A stretch of 64,000 nt of DNA from Oscillospiraceae bacterium (lineage in GTDB: Bacteria > Bacillota > Clostridia > Oscillospirales > Oscillospiraceae): the NCBI GenBank assembly GCA_902778665.1, contig CACYYN010000002.1:1-64000 (forward strand). The letters are read 5' to 3'. Under the pieces are notes generated by a model that searched no databases, had not been told where the DNA came from, and saw nothing but the letters and a program-made list of their open reading frames with translations. The position numbers and the translations under genes were made by a program. Shown in pieces: positions 1 through 7,859 of the stretch; within the stretch, counting starts at the first letter, position 1, and every line of letters starts with the position of its first letter.

Positions 1-53
1 TCAATTTTCAAGGTACATTGTCTCTCGTTTTTGTTGTCCCTCTCGGCGACAGC
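1..53 (-). other. probable rRNA operon leader, running off the left edge
   Basis: Read on the minus strand, the sequence after the promoter at 60-88 ends in CTTGAAAATTGA at the window edge. This CTTTGAAAA-type block is a familiar part of 16S leaders and 16S-23S spacers in Firmicutes. The rRNA gene itself would lie beyond base 1 and cannot be seen, so the assignment rests on this block and on the strong promoter. Confidence 0.5.
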
Positions 54-59
54 TTGGTT

Positions 60-130
60 AATATACCACACCATCCCACTCTTGTCAACACTTTTTTTCA
101 GATTTTTTTGATTTTTTTCAGGATTTTTTA
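60..130 (-). promoter_or_regulatory. strong sigma-A promoter with phased A-tracts (rRNA-type)
   Basis: On the minus strand a perfect -35 TTGACA (83-88) and a -10 TATATT (60-65) are separated by 17 bases. Directly upstream, four A-tracts of 6-7 bases (92-98, 103-109, 112-118, 124-129 as T on the plus strand) repeat at about one helical turn. This is what an UP element or curved DNA upstream of an rRNA promoter looks like. Transcription would start near base 53 and leave the window. Confidence 0.65.
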
Positions 131-209
131 TTTGTACCACATATGGTGTTTTCTCTGTTTCATCACCCGCTATATACCGGATAATGTATAGGATTGCTGC
201 TTTTTTCTC

Positions 210-1139
210 TTATTGTCCTATCATAATTTTTTGAAAAGCTTTCGGGAGAAAATGAATTATGTCGGAAGGCGTGAGAGAATACTCCCCCGTCTCCTTACAG
301 GCAAGATCTCCTGCGAGGCCATGGAGATAAACTGCATTATACGCTGCGGCGTAGGGCGACATTCCCTGTGCCAGAAGGGCACACAGTATGCCGCACAGAA
401 CATCGCCCGACCCCCCCTTTGCCATGGCAGGACCGCCGGTAGGATTGACCGTCACTTCATCTCCGTAAACCGTCAGCGTGCCGTAACCTTTCAGGATCAG
501 GATAAGATCGGGAAAGGCTGAAACAAAAGACAGTGCTCCAAAAAGGCGGCCGGATGAGAGATCTCCTCCAAGGCGGGTGAATTCTCCCTCATGGGGCGTT
601 ATGATAACCGGGGAATGACTTGCTGACAGCAGATGCCGATTCCGGGCGCAGACTGTCAGTGCATCGGCATCTAGAATAAGAGGACAGTCAGCGGCACGGA
701 TCACTGCCTCCACAATTGTTGCCGATGCGTCACCGGTTCCCAAACCCGGGCCGATAACGCATGCATCCGCTTTTTTGAGCAGCGGCAGGATAACAGAGAG
801 TGACTCAGGAGAAAAGCTTCCGGAATCGGAAGCCGGGCAGGGCGTAACCACCGCACCGTCACAGCGCGAGGCGGCTATGGCGTAAATGCTTTCAGGCACT
901 ATCAGATGTGTTAAGCCGGCTCCGCTTTTTTCACAGGCATTGGCTGCGAGCACCGGGGCACCGGAATAACCGGTGGAGCCTGCAAGTATCAGTGCCCTGC
1001 CATAGGAGTATTTATGGGTGTGCACTTTTCGCTTCGGCAGGCAGACATCAGCTGCTTCCGCTAGGAAGAGGGAGCAGGAGACGTCTTCCGCCCTGTCCTC
1101 ATAGCGCTTGGCATATTCTTCGTTCGTTAACTGTGTCAT
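210..1139 (-). CDS. nnrD: ADP-dependent NAD(P)H-hydrate dehydratase
   Basis: This enzyme repairs hydrated NADH and NADPH in the cytoplasm by ATP/ADP-dependent dehydration. The protein (309 aa) is a YjeF C-terminal, ribokinase-like domain: GPGLG near the middle, DADAL, a TPHEGEF segment, and the glycine-rich NPTGGPAMAKGGSGDVL active-site region near the C terminus. The N-terminal epimerase domain of bifunctional Nnr proteins is absent, so an epimerase should be encoded elsewhere. I chose the ATG at 1139 (MTQLTNEEY) because GGAG lies 7 bases upstream; an in-frame ATG at 1166 has no binding site. It follows thrS after a terminator, so it probably has its own promoter in the short gap. Confidence 0.88.
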   Translation of the reverse strand: MTQLTNEEYAKRYEDRAEDVSCSLFLAEAADVCLPKRKVHTHKYSYGRALILAGSTGYSGAPVLAANACEKSGAGLTHLIVPESIYAIAASRCDGAVVTPCPASDSGSFSPESLSVILPLLKKADACVIGPGLGTGDASATIVEAVIRAADCPLILDADALTVCARNRHLLSASHSPVIITPHEGEFTRLGGDLSSGRLFGALSFVSAFPDLILILKGYGTLTVYGDEVTVNPTGGPAMAKGGSGDVLCGILCALLAQGMSPYAAAYNAVYLHGLAGDLACKETGEYSLTPSDIIHFLPKAFQKIMIGQ

Positions 1140-1182
1140 CAGATTGCTCCATATTTTATGAACCATTTATTCATCAGACTAC

Positions 1183-1223
1183 AAAAATCACGACTACGAA
1201 ATGGTGATTTCGTAATCGTGATT
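1183..1223 (-). terminator. intrinsic terminator of thrS
   Basis: A 17-bp stem with one mismatch (arms 1186-1202 and 1207-1223, loop of 4) is followed on the minus strand by TTTTT (1183-1187). It lies 34 bases after the thrS stop and before nnrD. Confidence 0.85.
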
Positions 1224-1256
1224 ATATGGTAAGATTCGGTTTTCGTCAAGAAGGGG

Positions 1257-3014
1257 TCAGTTGGCCATGGTATCGACTTCTTCGCGAAGTTTGGCAATAA
1301 AGTCATCCAGAGGCATGGCCCCGAGATCGACACCGCTGCGGGTACGAACGGCAACAGCACCTGCTTCCTTTTCCTTATCGCCGACAACCAGCATATACGG
1401 TGTCTTCTGAAGCTGAGCTTCACGGATTTTATAGCCGATCTTTTCGTTGCGTAGGTCAGACTCCACACGGAAGCCCAGATCATTGAGCTTAGCAGTGACT
1501 TCTTCGGCATATTCATTCACACGGTCGGTAATGGGCATAACGACAGCCTGCACCGGAGAGAGCCACACCGGGAATGCACCCGCATAATGCTCGGTAATAA
1601 CACCGATAAAACGCTCAATGGAACCGAAGACCACGCGGTGAATCATGACGGGGCAATGCTTCTCGCCGTCAGCGCCCACATACTCCAGATTGAAACGCCC
1701 GGGCAGCTGATAGTCCAGCTGGATGGTGCCGCACTGCCAGGTTCTGCCGAGGGAATCTTCAATATGGAAGTCAAGCTTCGGGCCATAGAAGGCGCCGTCG
1801 CCCGGATTGACAACATAGGTTTTGCCGATGCTGGTGAGGGCACTGGCAAGGGCGTTGGTGGCAATATCCCAGTCTTCCACGGTGCCGATGTGATCCTCCG
1901 GCATGGTGGAGAGCTCAATGGTGTAGGGCAGGCCGAAGACGGAATAGACCTCGTCAAAGAGCTTGACAATACGGACAACCTCATCGGTGATCTGCTCCTT
2001 GGCCAGGAGAATATGAGCATCGTCCTGGGTAAAGCAGCGGACACGGAACATGCCGTGGAGAGCGCCGGAGAGCTCATGGCGGTGGACAATGCCGAGCTCA
2101 GCACAACGCATGGGCAGATCCTTATAGGAATGGGGCTCGAGATCATACACCAGGATGGTGCCGGGGCAGTTCATGGGCTTGATGGCGAAATCTTCCCCGT
2201 CAATAACGGTGGTGTACATGTTTTCTTTATAATGATCCCAGTGACCGGAGGTCTCCCAGAGGGAGCGCTTCATAATCTGAGGGGTCATGATTTCAACATA
2301 GTCCCACTTCTTATGGACGCGGCGCCAATAGTCAATGAGGGTATTGCGAAGGACCATGCCCTTGGGGAGATAGAAGGGGAAGCCGGGTGCCTCATCACGG
2401 AAGGCAAAAAGCCCCAGCTCACGACCGAGACGACGATGGTCACGGCGCTTGGCCTCTTCAATGCGGGCGAGATAGGCATCCAGCTCTTCCTTCTTCGGGA
2501 AGGCAATGCCGTAGATTCTCTGCAGGGTCTGCCGAGAGGAATCCCCTCTCCAGTAGGCGGAGTTGCAGGCAGTGAGTTTGATACCGTTGCCCTTGATGCG
2601 CCCGGTGGAATCCAGGTGCGGACCGGCACAAAGATCGGTGAACTCTCCCTGACGGTAGAAACTGATGGGAACATCATCCGGCAGGTCGTTGATGAGCTCT
2701 ACTTTATAGGGCTCATTACGCTCTTCCATAAAGCGGATGGCCTCTTCCCGCGGGAGTTCAAAGCGCTCTATCTTCAGCTTCTCTTTGCAGATCTTGCGCA
2801 TCTCGGCTTCGATTTTCTCCATAATCTCCGGCGTAAAGGCGAAGGGCGAATCCATATCGTAGTAAAAACCGTTATCAATGGACGGGCCGATGGCAAGCTT
2901 TACTTCCGGATAGAGGCGCTTGACCGCCTGTGCCAGAACATGCGAGCAGGAATGCCAGTAGGTATGCCGGTACTCTTCGTTTTCAAAGGTAAATCTGTTT
3001 TCGTTTTCTTCCAT
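1257..3014 (-). CDS. thrS: threonyl-tRNA synthetase lacking the TGS domain
   Basis: Charges tRNA-Thr with threonine. The 585-aa protein begins almost directly in the editing domain (HSCSHVLAQAV motif near residue 20) and continues into the class II catalytic core, with MNCPGTILVY, the motif 2 region RCAELGIVHRHE, and a C-terminal anticodon-binding domain (PVQAVVMPITD onward). The family is usually 635-645 aa with an N-terminal TGS domain, which is missing here; some clostridial ThrS proteins share this form. The ATG at 3014 has GGAGG nine bases upstream; the longer reading to 3083 runs through the leader terminator and is not credible. Expression is controlled by the T-box leader at 3043-3262. 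Confidence 0.96.
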   Translation of the reverse strand: MEENENRFTFENEEYRHTYWHSCSHVLAQAVKRLYPEVKLAIGPSIDNGFYYDMDSPFAFTPEIMEKIEAEMRKICKEKLKIERFELPREEAIRFMEERNEPYKVELINDLPDDVPISFYRQGEFTDLCAGPHLDSTGRIKGNGIKLTACNSAYWRGDSSRQTLQRIYGIAFPKKEELDAYLARIEEAKRRDHRRLGRELGLFAFRDEAPGFPFYLPKGMVLRNTLIDYWRRVHKKWDYVEIMTPQIMKRSLWETSGHWDHYKENMYTTVIDGEDFAIKPMNCPGTILVYDLEPHSYKDLPMRCAELGIVHRHELSGALHGMFRVRCFTQDDAHILLAKEQITDEVVRIVKLFDEVYSVFGLPYTIELSTMPEDHIGTVEDWDIATNALASALTSIGKTYVVNPGDGAFYGPKLDFHIEDSLGRTWQCGTIQLDYQLPGRFNLEYVGADGEKHCPVMIHRVVFGSIERFIGVITEHYAGAFPVWLSPVQAVVMPITDRVNEYAEEVTAKLNDLGFRVESDLRNEKIGYKIREAQLQKTPYMLVVGDKEKEAGAVAVRTRSGVDLGAMPLDDFIAKLREEVDTMAN

Positions 3015-3036
3015 TTTCTTTTCCTCCCTGATCAAT

Positions 3037-3070
3037 AAAAACGCACCCTCGGCATAATAGCCAAGGGTGC
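3037..3070 (-). terminator. T-box attenuator terminator
   Basis: On the minus strand GCACCCTTGGC pairs with GCCGAGGGTGC (3043-3070, loop of 6), followed by GTTTTT. It sits between the T-box sequence and the thrS binding site and is the OFF conformation of the leader. Confidence 0.9.
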
Positions 3071-3262
3071 GCAGGTTATGCACACGGTTCCACCTTGTGT
3101 TTCACTCTTAAAAGCGATAACGCACGCTGTACGGGAAGGCATTTCCTCCTTCCGGCTCGGGAGCGGTCATTCATCTGCTTCAACGCGGGGCAGCTTTCAG
3201 CCGCAGGCTACCCTCTCTGAACGGTCAAACGCAGAGATGTTCTCCGTCATTGCCTTTGAACG
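3043..3262 (-). promoter_or_regulatory. T-box riboswitch of thrS (specifier ACC, Thr)
   Basis: The leader contains the conserved T-box AGGTGGAACCGTG (about 3083-3096), which pairs with the acceptor end of uncharged tRNA, then the terminator hairpin. Upstream are Stem I hallmarks: AGAGAGGGTAGCC, then GGCTGAAAGC, then GAATGACC. The ACC at 3165-3167 is a threonine codon in the expected specifier place. Uncharged tRNA-Thr should stabilise the antiterminator and switch thrS on. Confidence 0.93.
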
Positions 3263-3268
3263 TGGGGT

Positions 3269-3297
3269 ATCATAACACCCACGGTTGGTTTTGTCAA
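3269..3297 (-). promoter_or_regulatory. sigma-A promoter of the thrS leader
   Basis: Perfect -35 TTGACA (3292-3297), 17-base spacer, -10 TATGAT (3269-3274) on the minus strand, placing the start near 3262. Confidence 0.85.
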
Positions 3298-3318
3298 TCA
3301 TTAATTTAAATGCACTGC

Positions 3319-5358
3319 CTACAATATTTTCTTGGTCAGGGTCAGAATATTCTTCCCGTCCAGGTAAGCATACTGCACGTTATCCATGCTCTTTTTCACC
3401 ATGAAAATACCCAGACCGCCGATCTGACGCTCAGAGGCAGGGAGACTCACGTCCGGATCCTCCTTCTCCAGCGGATTGAAGGGAACGCCGCTGTCAAGGA
3501 AGGTAATGCGTATTTCGGAGGCAGATTTTTCAACCTTCAATGTGACGGGCCCTGTACCGGGCGAATAGGCATAGCTGGCAACATTGACATAAGCCTCCTC
3601 CACGGCAACATCAATCTGCAGCTGGGTTTTCATCGGACAGCCCATTTCCTCCAGATGCTCATCGACAAAGGAGATCACCTGTTGCAGATTATCCAGTTTT
3701 GCTTCCACAGTTAATTCAGACATGTTCCTGTCCTCCGATCCGAAGTAATAAAAACTCAGCATCGTGATATCGTCAAACTGGGTTGTGTTTCCTTCAAAGG
3801 CATCCACATCCTGCAGGACATCATTTAAAAGCTGCTCCGGCGTGCTGCCCGGACTGCTGTTCAGGGAAGAGAGCATCCTTTCCGTCCCGTAGAGTGTTTC
3901 TTTATCATCGGTGGCTTCCGGCACACCGTCAGTATAGACAAAAAGCTTATCCCCTCTCTCAAGCCGGAAGGTGTGCTCCCGGAAGCGGAGATCCTCCAGT
4001 GTGGCCACCGCAGGAGAATGGCGGTAGACAACCAGCTCATAGCTGCCGTTTTTTCTGCAGATCACAGGGTGCTCATGCCCGGCGTTGGCAGCAATGCCCT
4101 CCCCCGTGGAGAGATCAATAATCGCAAGCCAGACCGTAACAAACAGCTCAGCCTTGTTGCCTTCACACAGCTGGTTGTTAACATAATACAAGATTTCAGA
4201 GGGTGATGCTCCCATCTGGGCCCGGGTTTTGATGAGCGTTTTGGCAATGACCATGAATAGCGCCGCCGGAACCCCCTTGCCGGACACATCCGCCATGACA
4301 AGGCAGAGGTGCTGATCGTCAATGAGGAAGAAATCATAAAAGTCTCCCCCCACTTCCTTTGCGGGACGCATGATGGCATAAATGTCAAAATCGTGCCTGT
4401 CGGGGAAAGCCGGAAAAACGCTGGGGAGCATATCCGCCTGAATCTGCCGGGCAACATTCAGCTCGGTGCTGATCCGTTCCTTTTCAGCGGTGACTCTGGT
4501 CAGGTTGGAAACATAGCTCTCAATCTGTTCCTCCATCCGGTCGATGGAGCCGGCCAGAAGGCCGATTTCATCCTCATTCCGGATAACAGACGTCAGCTTC
4601 TGACAGGAGGCAACATTTTCGCGGGCAAAGCGGGTGGCTTCGTCACTGATCTTCCGGATCGGCTGGAGCAGGACAAAATGCAGAAGCATCCCCTGCCCGA
4701 CAATCACCACGGCAACACTCAGGATCAGGACGAGGATAATTTTGCGGATATAATCACGCCGGATAGCCGAGAGAATATCCAGCTGACGCTGCACGCAGAG
4801 AATAGCCTTGGTCTGATGATCCGTGCCCTTCAGAGGGACCATTGCCGTGATATGGTGGGTTGAAGCAGCAAACTGCTCGCTCTCGAGAATCATCAGGGCT
4901 CTGTCGGCCTTGCCCTCGTAGAGCTCCCGGTATCTCAGGCGGTATTCATCATTGGTGGTTGGGCGGACATAGCCGAGTTCATAAGGGGTGTAGACACTGT
5001 TCCAGTTGACAGTAGAGAAGACAAATGTGATATGGCCGTAATCTGTCCGGTCCGGCTGGATGACGTAGATAAACGTCATGTCAGTGGCATTGCAGAGTTT
5101 ATCCAGCGCGTCCCAGGCTTTCTGATAATCCGCCGTGGCACCGCGACTTGAGACAAAGTCCTCCATCAGATCGGCATCCACGTCTTTTGCCGCAGCATCC
5201 GCAATACGGAAGGCTTCATCCGTATACTGTCTGAATATCTCATCTGCAAAGCCGCGGTAACCCACCCTGCTGATCATCCCTGTAAAAAGAACCAACAGGA
5301 AGACAATGCCGGAGATGCTTTTAAACGCAATGCTGCGCCCGAGTTTTCTGAAGATCAT
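3319..5358 (-). CDS. membrane-bound SpoIIE-type PP2C phosphatase with C-terminal HATPase domain
   Basis: A 679-aa predicted signalling protein. An N-terminal membrane segment (about 13-31) and a second one (about 205-230) enclose an extracytoplasmic sensor of about 170 residues; a HAMP-like stretch (QPIRKISDEATRFA) follows. The phosphatase domain starts near RQIQADMLP, with GGDFYDFF and MADVSGKGVPAALFM carrying the metal-binding aspartates. The last 130 residues form a RsbW/SpoIIAB-like ATPase (DVAVEEAYVNVASYAY; GGLGIFMVKKSMD). By family knowledge it would dephosphorylate an anti-sigma-factor antagonist in a partner-switching pathway, and the kinase domain may phosphorylate the same partner. 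No antagonist or sigma factor lies nearby. The start at 5358 is forced by an upstream stop but its binding site is weak (GGAG 18 bases away). Confidence 0.9.
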   Translation of the reverse strand: MIFRKLGRSIAFKSISGIVFLLVLFTGMISRVGYRGFADEIFRQYTDEAFRIADAAAKDVDADLMEDFVSSRGATADYQKAWDALDKLCNATDMTFIYVIQPDRTDYGHITFVFSTVNWNSVYTPYELGYVRPTTNDEYRLRYRELYEGKADRALMILESEQFAASTHHITAMVPLKGTDHQTKAILCVQRQLDILSAIRRDYIRKIILVLILSVAVVIVGQGMLLHFVLLQPIRKISDEATRFARENVASCQKLTSVIRNEDEIGLLAGSIDRMEEQIESYVSNLTRVTAEKERISTELNVARQIQADMLPSVFPAFPDRHDFDIYAIMRPAKEVGGDFYDFFLIDDQHLCLVMADVSGKGVPAALFMVIAKTLIKTRAQMGASPSEILYYVNNQLCEGNKAELFVTVWLAIIDLSTGEGIAANAGHEHPVICRKNGSYELVVYRHSPAVATLEDLRFREHTFRLERGDKLFVYTDGVPEATDDKETLYGTERMLSSLNSSPGSTPEQLLNDVLQDVDAFEGNTTQFDDITMLSFYYFGSEDRNMSELTVEAKLDNLQQVISFVDEHLEEMGCPMKTQLQIDVAVEEAYVNVASYAYSPGTGPVTLKVEKSASEIRITFLDSGVPFNPLEKEDPDVSLPASERQIGGLGIFMVKKSMDNVQYAYLDGKNILTLTKKIL

Positions 5359-5394
5359 AGGCCGCTGTCATTCTCTCCTGCAATACTTTTCTTT

Positions 5395-5424
5395 ATTATA
5401 ATAGGTCCCTCGCCCCTTTGTCAA
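5395..5424 (-). promoter_or_regulatory. sigma-A promoter of the phosphatase gene
   Basis: On the minus strand TTGACA (5419-5424), 18-base spacer, TATAAT (5395-5400), about 30 bases upstream of the start codon at 5358. Confidence 0.8.
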
Positions 5425-5602
5425 CAACACTCTTATCTCCATCGTCAGAACCGGCAGGCATCTTCTTGCATCTGCCGAATGAGAGTTGCTTCAATAGGCA
5501 TTTTGCACAAAAAGAGGAGGTAAAAACTGTGCAACCCGACAAAAATGTGTGTTTCGGCAAATCAGCCTATGATAAGGAGTAAAAATGTGATAAAATATGA
5601 AT

Positions 5603-5626
5603 AAACAGTAAACAGTTTGACTGTTT
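5603..5626 (+). promoter_or_regulatory. direct and inverted AAACAGT repeats, possible operator
   Basis: AAACAGT occurs twice head to tail (5603-5609, 5610-5616), and the second copy forms a perfect 7-bp inverted repeat with ACTGTTT (5620-5626) around a 3-base centre. It lies 40-63 bases before the binding-protein start, overlapping the only plausible promoter region (TGTGATAAAAT at about 5587-5597, TTGACT at 5617-5622). I infer a regulator binding site. The rest of the 307-base gap (5359-5665) shows no gene. Confidence 0.4.
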
Positions 5627-5665
5627 CTGAAAAACAATACTATTACTATAGGAGGACACTAAAAA

Positions 5666-6682
5666 ATGAAGAAATTGGTCGCACTGCTTTTGACCCTATG
5701 TATGGTATTCACACTATGCGCAGTATCTGCCTCAGCCGAAGCAACAGACCCGCATGACGTAACGGGCTCGGTCATGCTCTATGCAACGCTGAAAGAGAAG
5801 CAGCTTACTGCTCTGAAGGAAGCCTTTTCCAAAGAGTTCCCCAACATTTCCTTTGACTATTATGCAGCCGGTGCAGGCACAGTCATGACAAAGATTGCGA
5901 CCGAAGCTCAGGCCGGTCAGAATCTCTGTGATGTTGTCTGGGTCGGTGAGCCGACAAACATTATGACGCTTAAGGATCAGGGTATTCTTCTGCCGTACGA
6001 ATCTCCCGAGGCAGCTGCTATTGCTGACGAATACAAAGATCCTGACCACACCTACATTGGTGCCCGTCTTGTCGTGATGGGAATTGCCTATAATACTCAG
6101 TTGGTTGATGAAGAGCATATCCCCACCAAATGGGAGGATCTTCTTGATGACTACTTCACCGATCAGATTATTCTGACTGACGCCGTGGAATCCGGTACGA
6201 TGGCTTATGCACTCGGCGCTCTTGTTCAGAATGAAAAGTATGGATGGAATTTCTTTGAGCAGCTTTCTGAGAAACAGCATGCAGAACTCAACAGCTCTGC
6301 TTCCGGCACACACAACGATATTGCCGCAGGCGGTTACCTTGCAACAATTGGTGTTGACTATGTGACACAGACTCTTACCAACTCCGGCTCTCCCATTGAG
6401 TTCGTCTATCCGGAAGAGGACACCGTTGTTATTTACGGACCGATGGCAATCATGAAAGATACCAAGAATGAAGCCGCTGCCAAGGTATTCTTTGACTGGG
6501 TTCTCTCAAAGGAAGGCCAGCAGGTTCTTGCTGATGCCAGTGCGACCCCGATTCGCAATGATGTAGTTCGTGAAGGCGCAAAGCCTGTTTCTGAAATCCA
6601 TCAGATGGAAGGCATCGATGATATTCTTATGAACGAGAACACTGATGCCTACTTCGATAAGTTTGATGAGCTCTTCAAATAA
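5666..6682 (+). CDS. ABC transporter substrate-binding protein (Fe3+/AfuA-type family)
   Basis: A 338-aa secreted or surface binding protein. A signal peptide of about 25 residues ends at ASA-EA; no lipobox cysteine follows, although C12 and C18 lie inside the hydrophobic stretch. The fold is the periplasmic-binding type of ferric, AfuA and 2-aminoethylphosphonate transporters (MLYATLKEKQLTALKEAF; VWVGEPTNIMTLKDQG; VYPEEDTVVIYGPMAI near the C terminus). The paired tyrosines that bind iron in FbpA are not evident, so iron is not secure as substrate; a phosphorylated organic ligand is at least as likely. AGGAGG precedes the ATG. First gene of an operon with two ATPases, a fused permease and a pyruvate-kinase-like gene. 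Confidence 0.85.
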   Translation: MKKLVALLLTLCMVFTLCAVSASAEATDPHDVTGSVMLYATLKEKQLTALKEAFSKEFPNISFDYYAAGAGTVMTKIATEAQAGQNLCDVVWVGEPTNIMTLKDQGILLPYESPEAAAIADEYKDPDHTYIGARLVVMGIAYNTQLVDEEHIPTKWEDLLDDYFTDQIILTDAVESGTMAYALGALVQNEKYGWNFFEQLSEKQHAELNSSASGTHNDIAAGGYLATIGVDYVTQTLTNSGSPIEFVYPEEDTVVIYGPMAIMKDTKNEAAAKVFFDWVLSKEGQQVLADASATPIRNDVVREGAKPVSEIHQMEGIDDILMNENTDAYFDKFDELFK

Positions 6683-6725
6683 GAACCTCACAGTGAAGAA
6701 CAGCGAGTAACTGTTTCCTGTACAA

Positions 6726-6752
6726 GGGCAGTAATGGGTTTCCTTACTGCCC
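6726..6752 (+). terminator. partial terminator or mRNA-stabilising hairpin after the binding protein
   Basis: GGGCAGTAA pairs with TTACTGCCC around a 9-base loop, followed by TTCTTTCT, in the 97-base gap between binding protein and ATPase. Such a hairpin usually lets the binding protein be made in excess over the downstream membrane genes. Confidence 0.6.
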
Positions 6753-6779
6753 TTCTTTCTATGAAAAAGGGGGAAAAAT

Positions 6780-7859
6780 ATGGCGGGTGTAAGATTTGAG
6801 AATATCACTTGCAGATATGGTAATCATGTAGTCCTGAAGAACTTTTCGTTGGAGGTAAAGGAAAGCGAAATCATGGGCATCGTAGGCCCATCAGGATGCG
6901 GAAAAACGACTCTGATGCGTGCGCTCTGCGGCTTTATGAAGCCGGAAACAGGGAACATTTATCTTGACAACAGGCTTGTTTACAGTGCTTCCAAACGTGT
7001 AAATATTGCTCCGGAGCTCCGTGGCATCGGTGTTGTATTTCAGGATTATGCGGTCTGGCCGCATCTCTCCGTCTGGGATAATGTCTGCTATCCGTTAAAG
7101 CGGCACAAGGTTCCGAAAGCGGAGATGGAGAAGCGGGCTGCGCATGCACTGGAACAGGTTCATATGACCGGATATGAAAAGCATCTCCCGTCACAGCTTT
7201 CCGGCGGCCAGCAGCAGCGTGTTGCCATTGCACGTGCACTTGTTTCATCCGATGAGCTGATCGTTCTTGACGAACCGATTACAAACCTGGATGCGAAACT
7301 GCGTGAGGAGATGCTGGCGGAAATTCAGCGCATACAGAAAGACATCGGCACCACTATTATTTATATCACACATGATCAGGCTGCAGCCCTGCGTCTGTGC
7401 GACAATATTGCTGTTATGGCCCCGGATGGGCATATCTGTCAGATTGGTGTGGACGAAGACATTATTCGGCGCCCGGCTGACCGTTTTGTGTTTACATTTG
7501 TTGGCGTTTCCAATTTTATTCCGGTAATATGCCGTTCCGGCAAGGTCTTCACGGAAAACGGAGAATATCCGGTGGACACTGCTCTGTCTGATATGCAGGA
7601 AGGCGGCCGATATGATCTCGGCGTCCGTCCGATGGACATCGTTTTTGATGAGAAGAGTGAACTGAAGGTTACGATAAAATCAGTTACCTTCCTTGGCGAT
7701 CAGTATGATTATTTTGTAGATTTCAATGGGCAGGAACTGCGCATCGAATGTAACGCTCTCGATGCGTTGAGTCACCGTGTCTATGAAGAGGGCGAAAAGA
7801 TAGGGGTCAAGTTTCTGAACGTACGCTACTATCCCAGAGAGGAGGGAACCGCATCATGA
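6780..7859 (+). CDS. ABC transporter ATP-binding protein (FbpC/PotA-type), first copy
   Basis: A 359-aa cytoplasmic ATPase energising the importer. Walker A GPSGCGKTT (about residue 38), Q-loop FQDYAVWPHL, signature QLSGGQQQRVAIARAL, Walker B LIVLDEP and the H-loop YITHDQ are all present; a TOBE-type domain occupies the last 110 residues. GGGGG lies six bases before the ATG. It overlaps the permease gene by ATGA, so translation is coupled. A second, clearly different ATPase gene follows the permease (9589), suggesting a heterodimer of ATPases around the single fused permease. Confidence 0.93.
   Translation: MAGVRFENITCRYGNHVVLKNFSLEVKESEIMGIVGPSGCGKTTLMRALCGFMKPETGNIYLDNRLVYSASKRVNIAPELRGIGVVFQDYAVWPHLSVWDNVCYPLKRHKVPKAEMEKRAAHALEQVHMTGYEKHLPSQLSGGQQQRVAIARALVSSDELIVLDEPITNLDAKLREEMLAEIQRIQKDIGTTIIYITHDQAAALRLCDNIAVMAPDGHICQIGVDEDIIRRPADRFVFTFVGVSNFIPVICRSGKVFTENGEYPVDTALSDMQEGGRYDLGVRPMDIVFDEKSELKVTIKSVTFLGDQYDYFVDFNGQELRIECNALDALSHRVYEEGEKIGVKFLNVRYYPREEGTAS

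Noticed and set aside
1139-1516. Small minus-strand frame over the end of thrS
   Set aside because: It overlaps thrS out of frame, crosses the terminator and has no binding site.
1587-3038. Long open frames opposite real genes (also 11714-13243, 60788-62746, 25791-27050)
   Set aside because: They are antisense shadows of thrS, glmM, mglC and htrA; composition is unlike protein and no binding sites or homology are visible.
5666-6682. Naming the binding protein a ferric iron-binding protein
   Set aside because: The adjacent tyrosine pair typical of FbpA iron sites is not seen, and the family includes sugar-phosphate and phosphonate binders.
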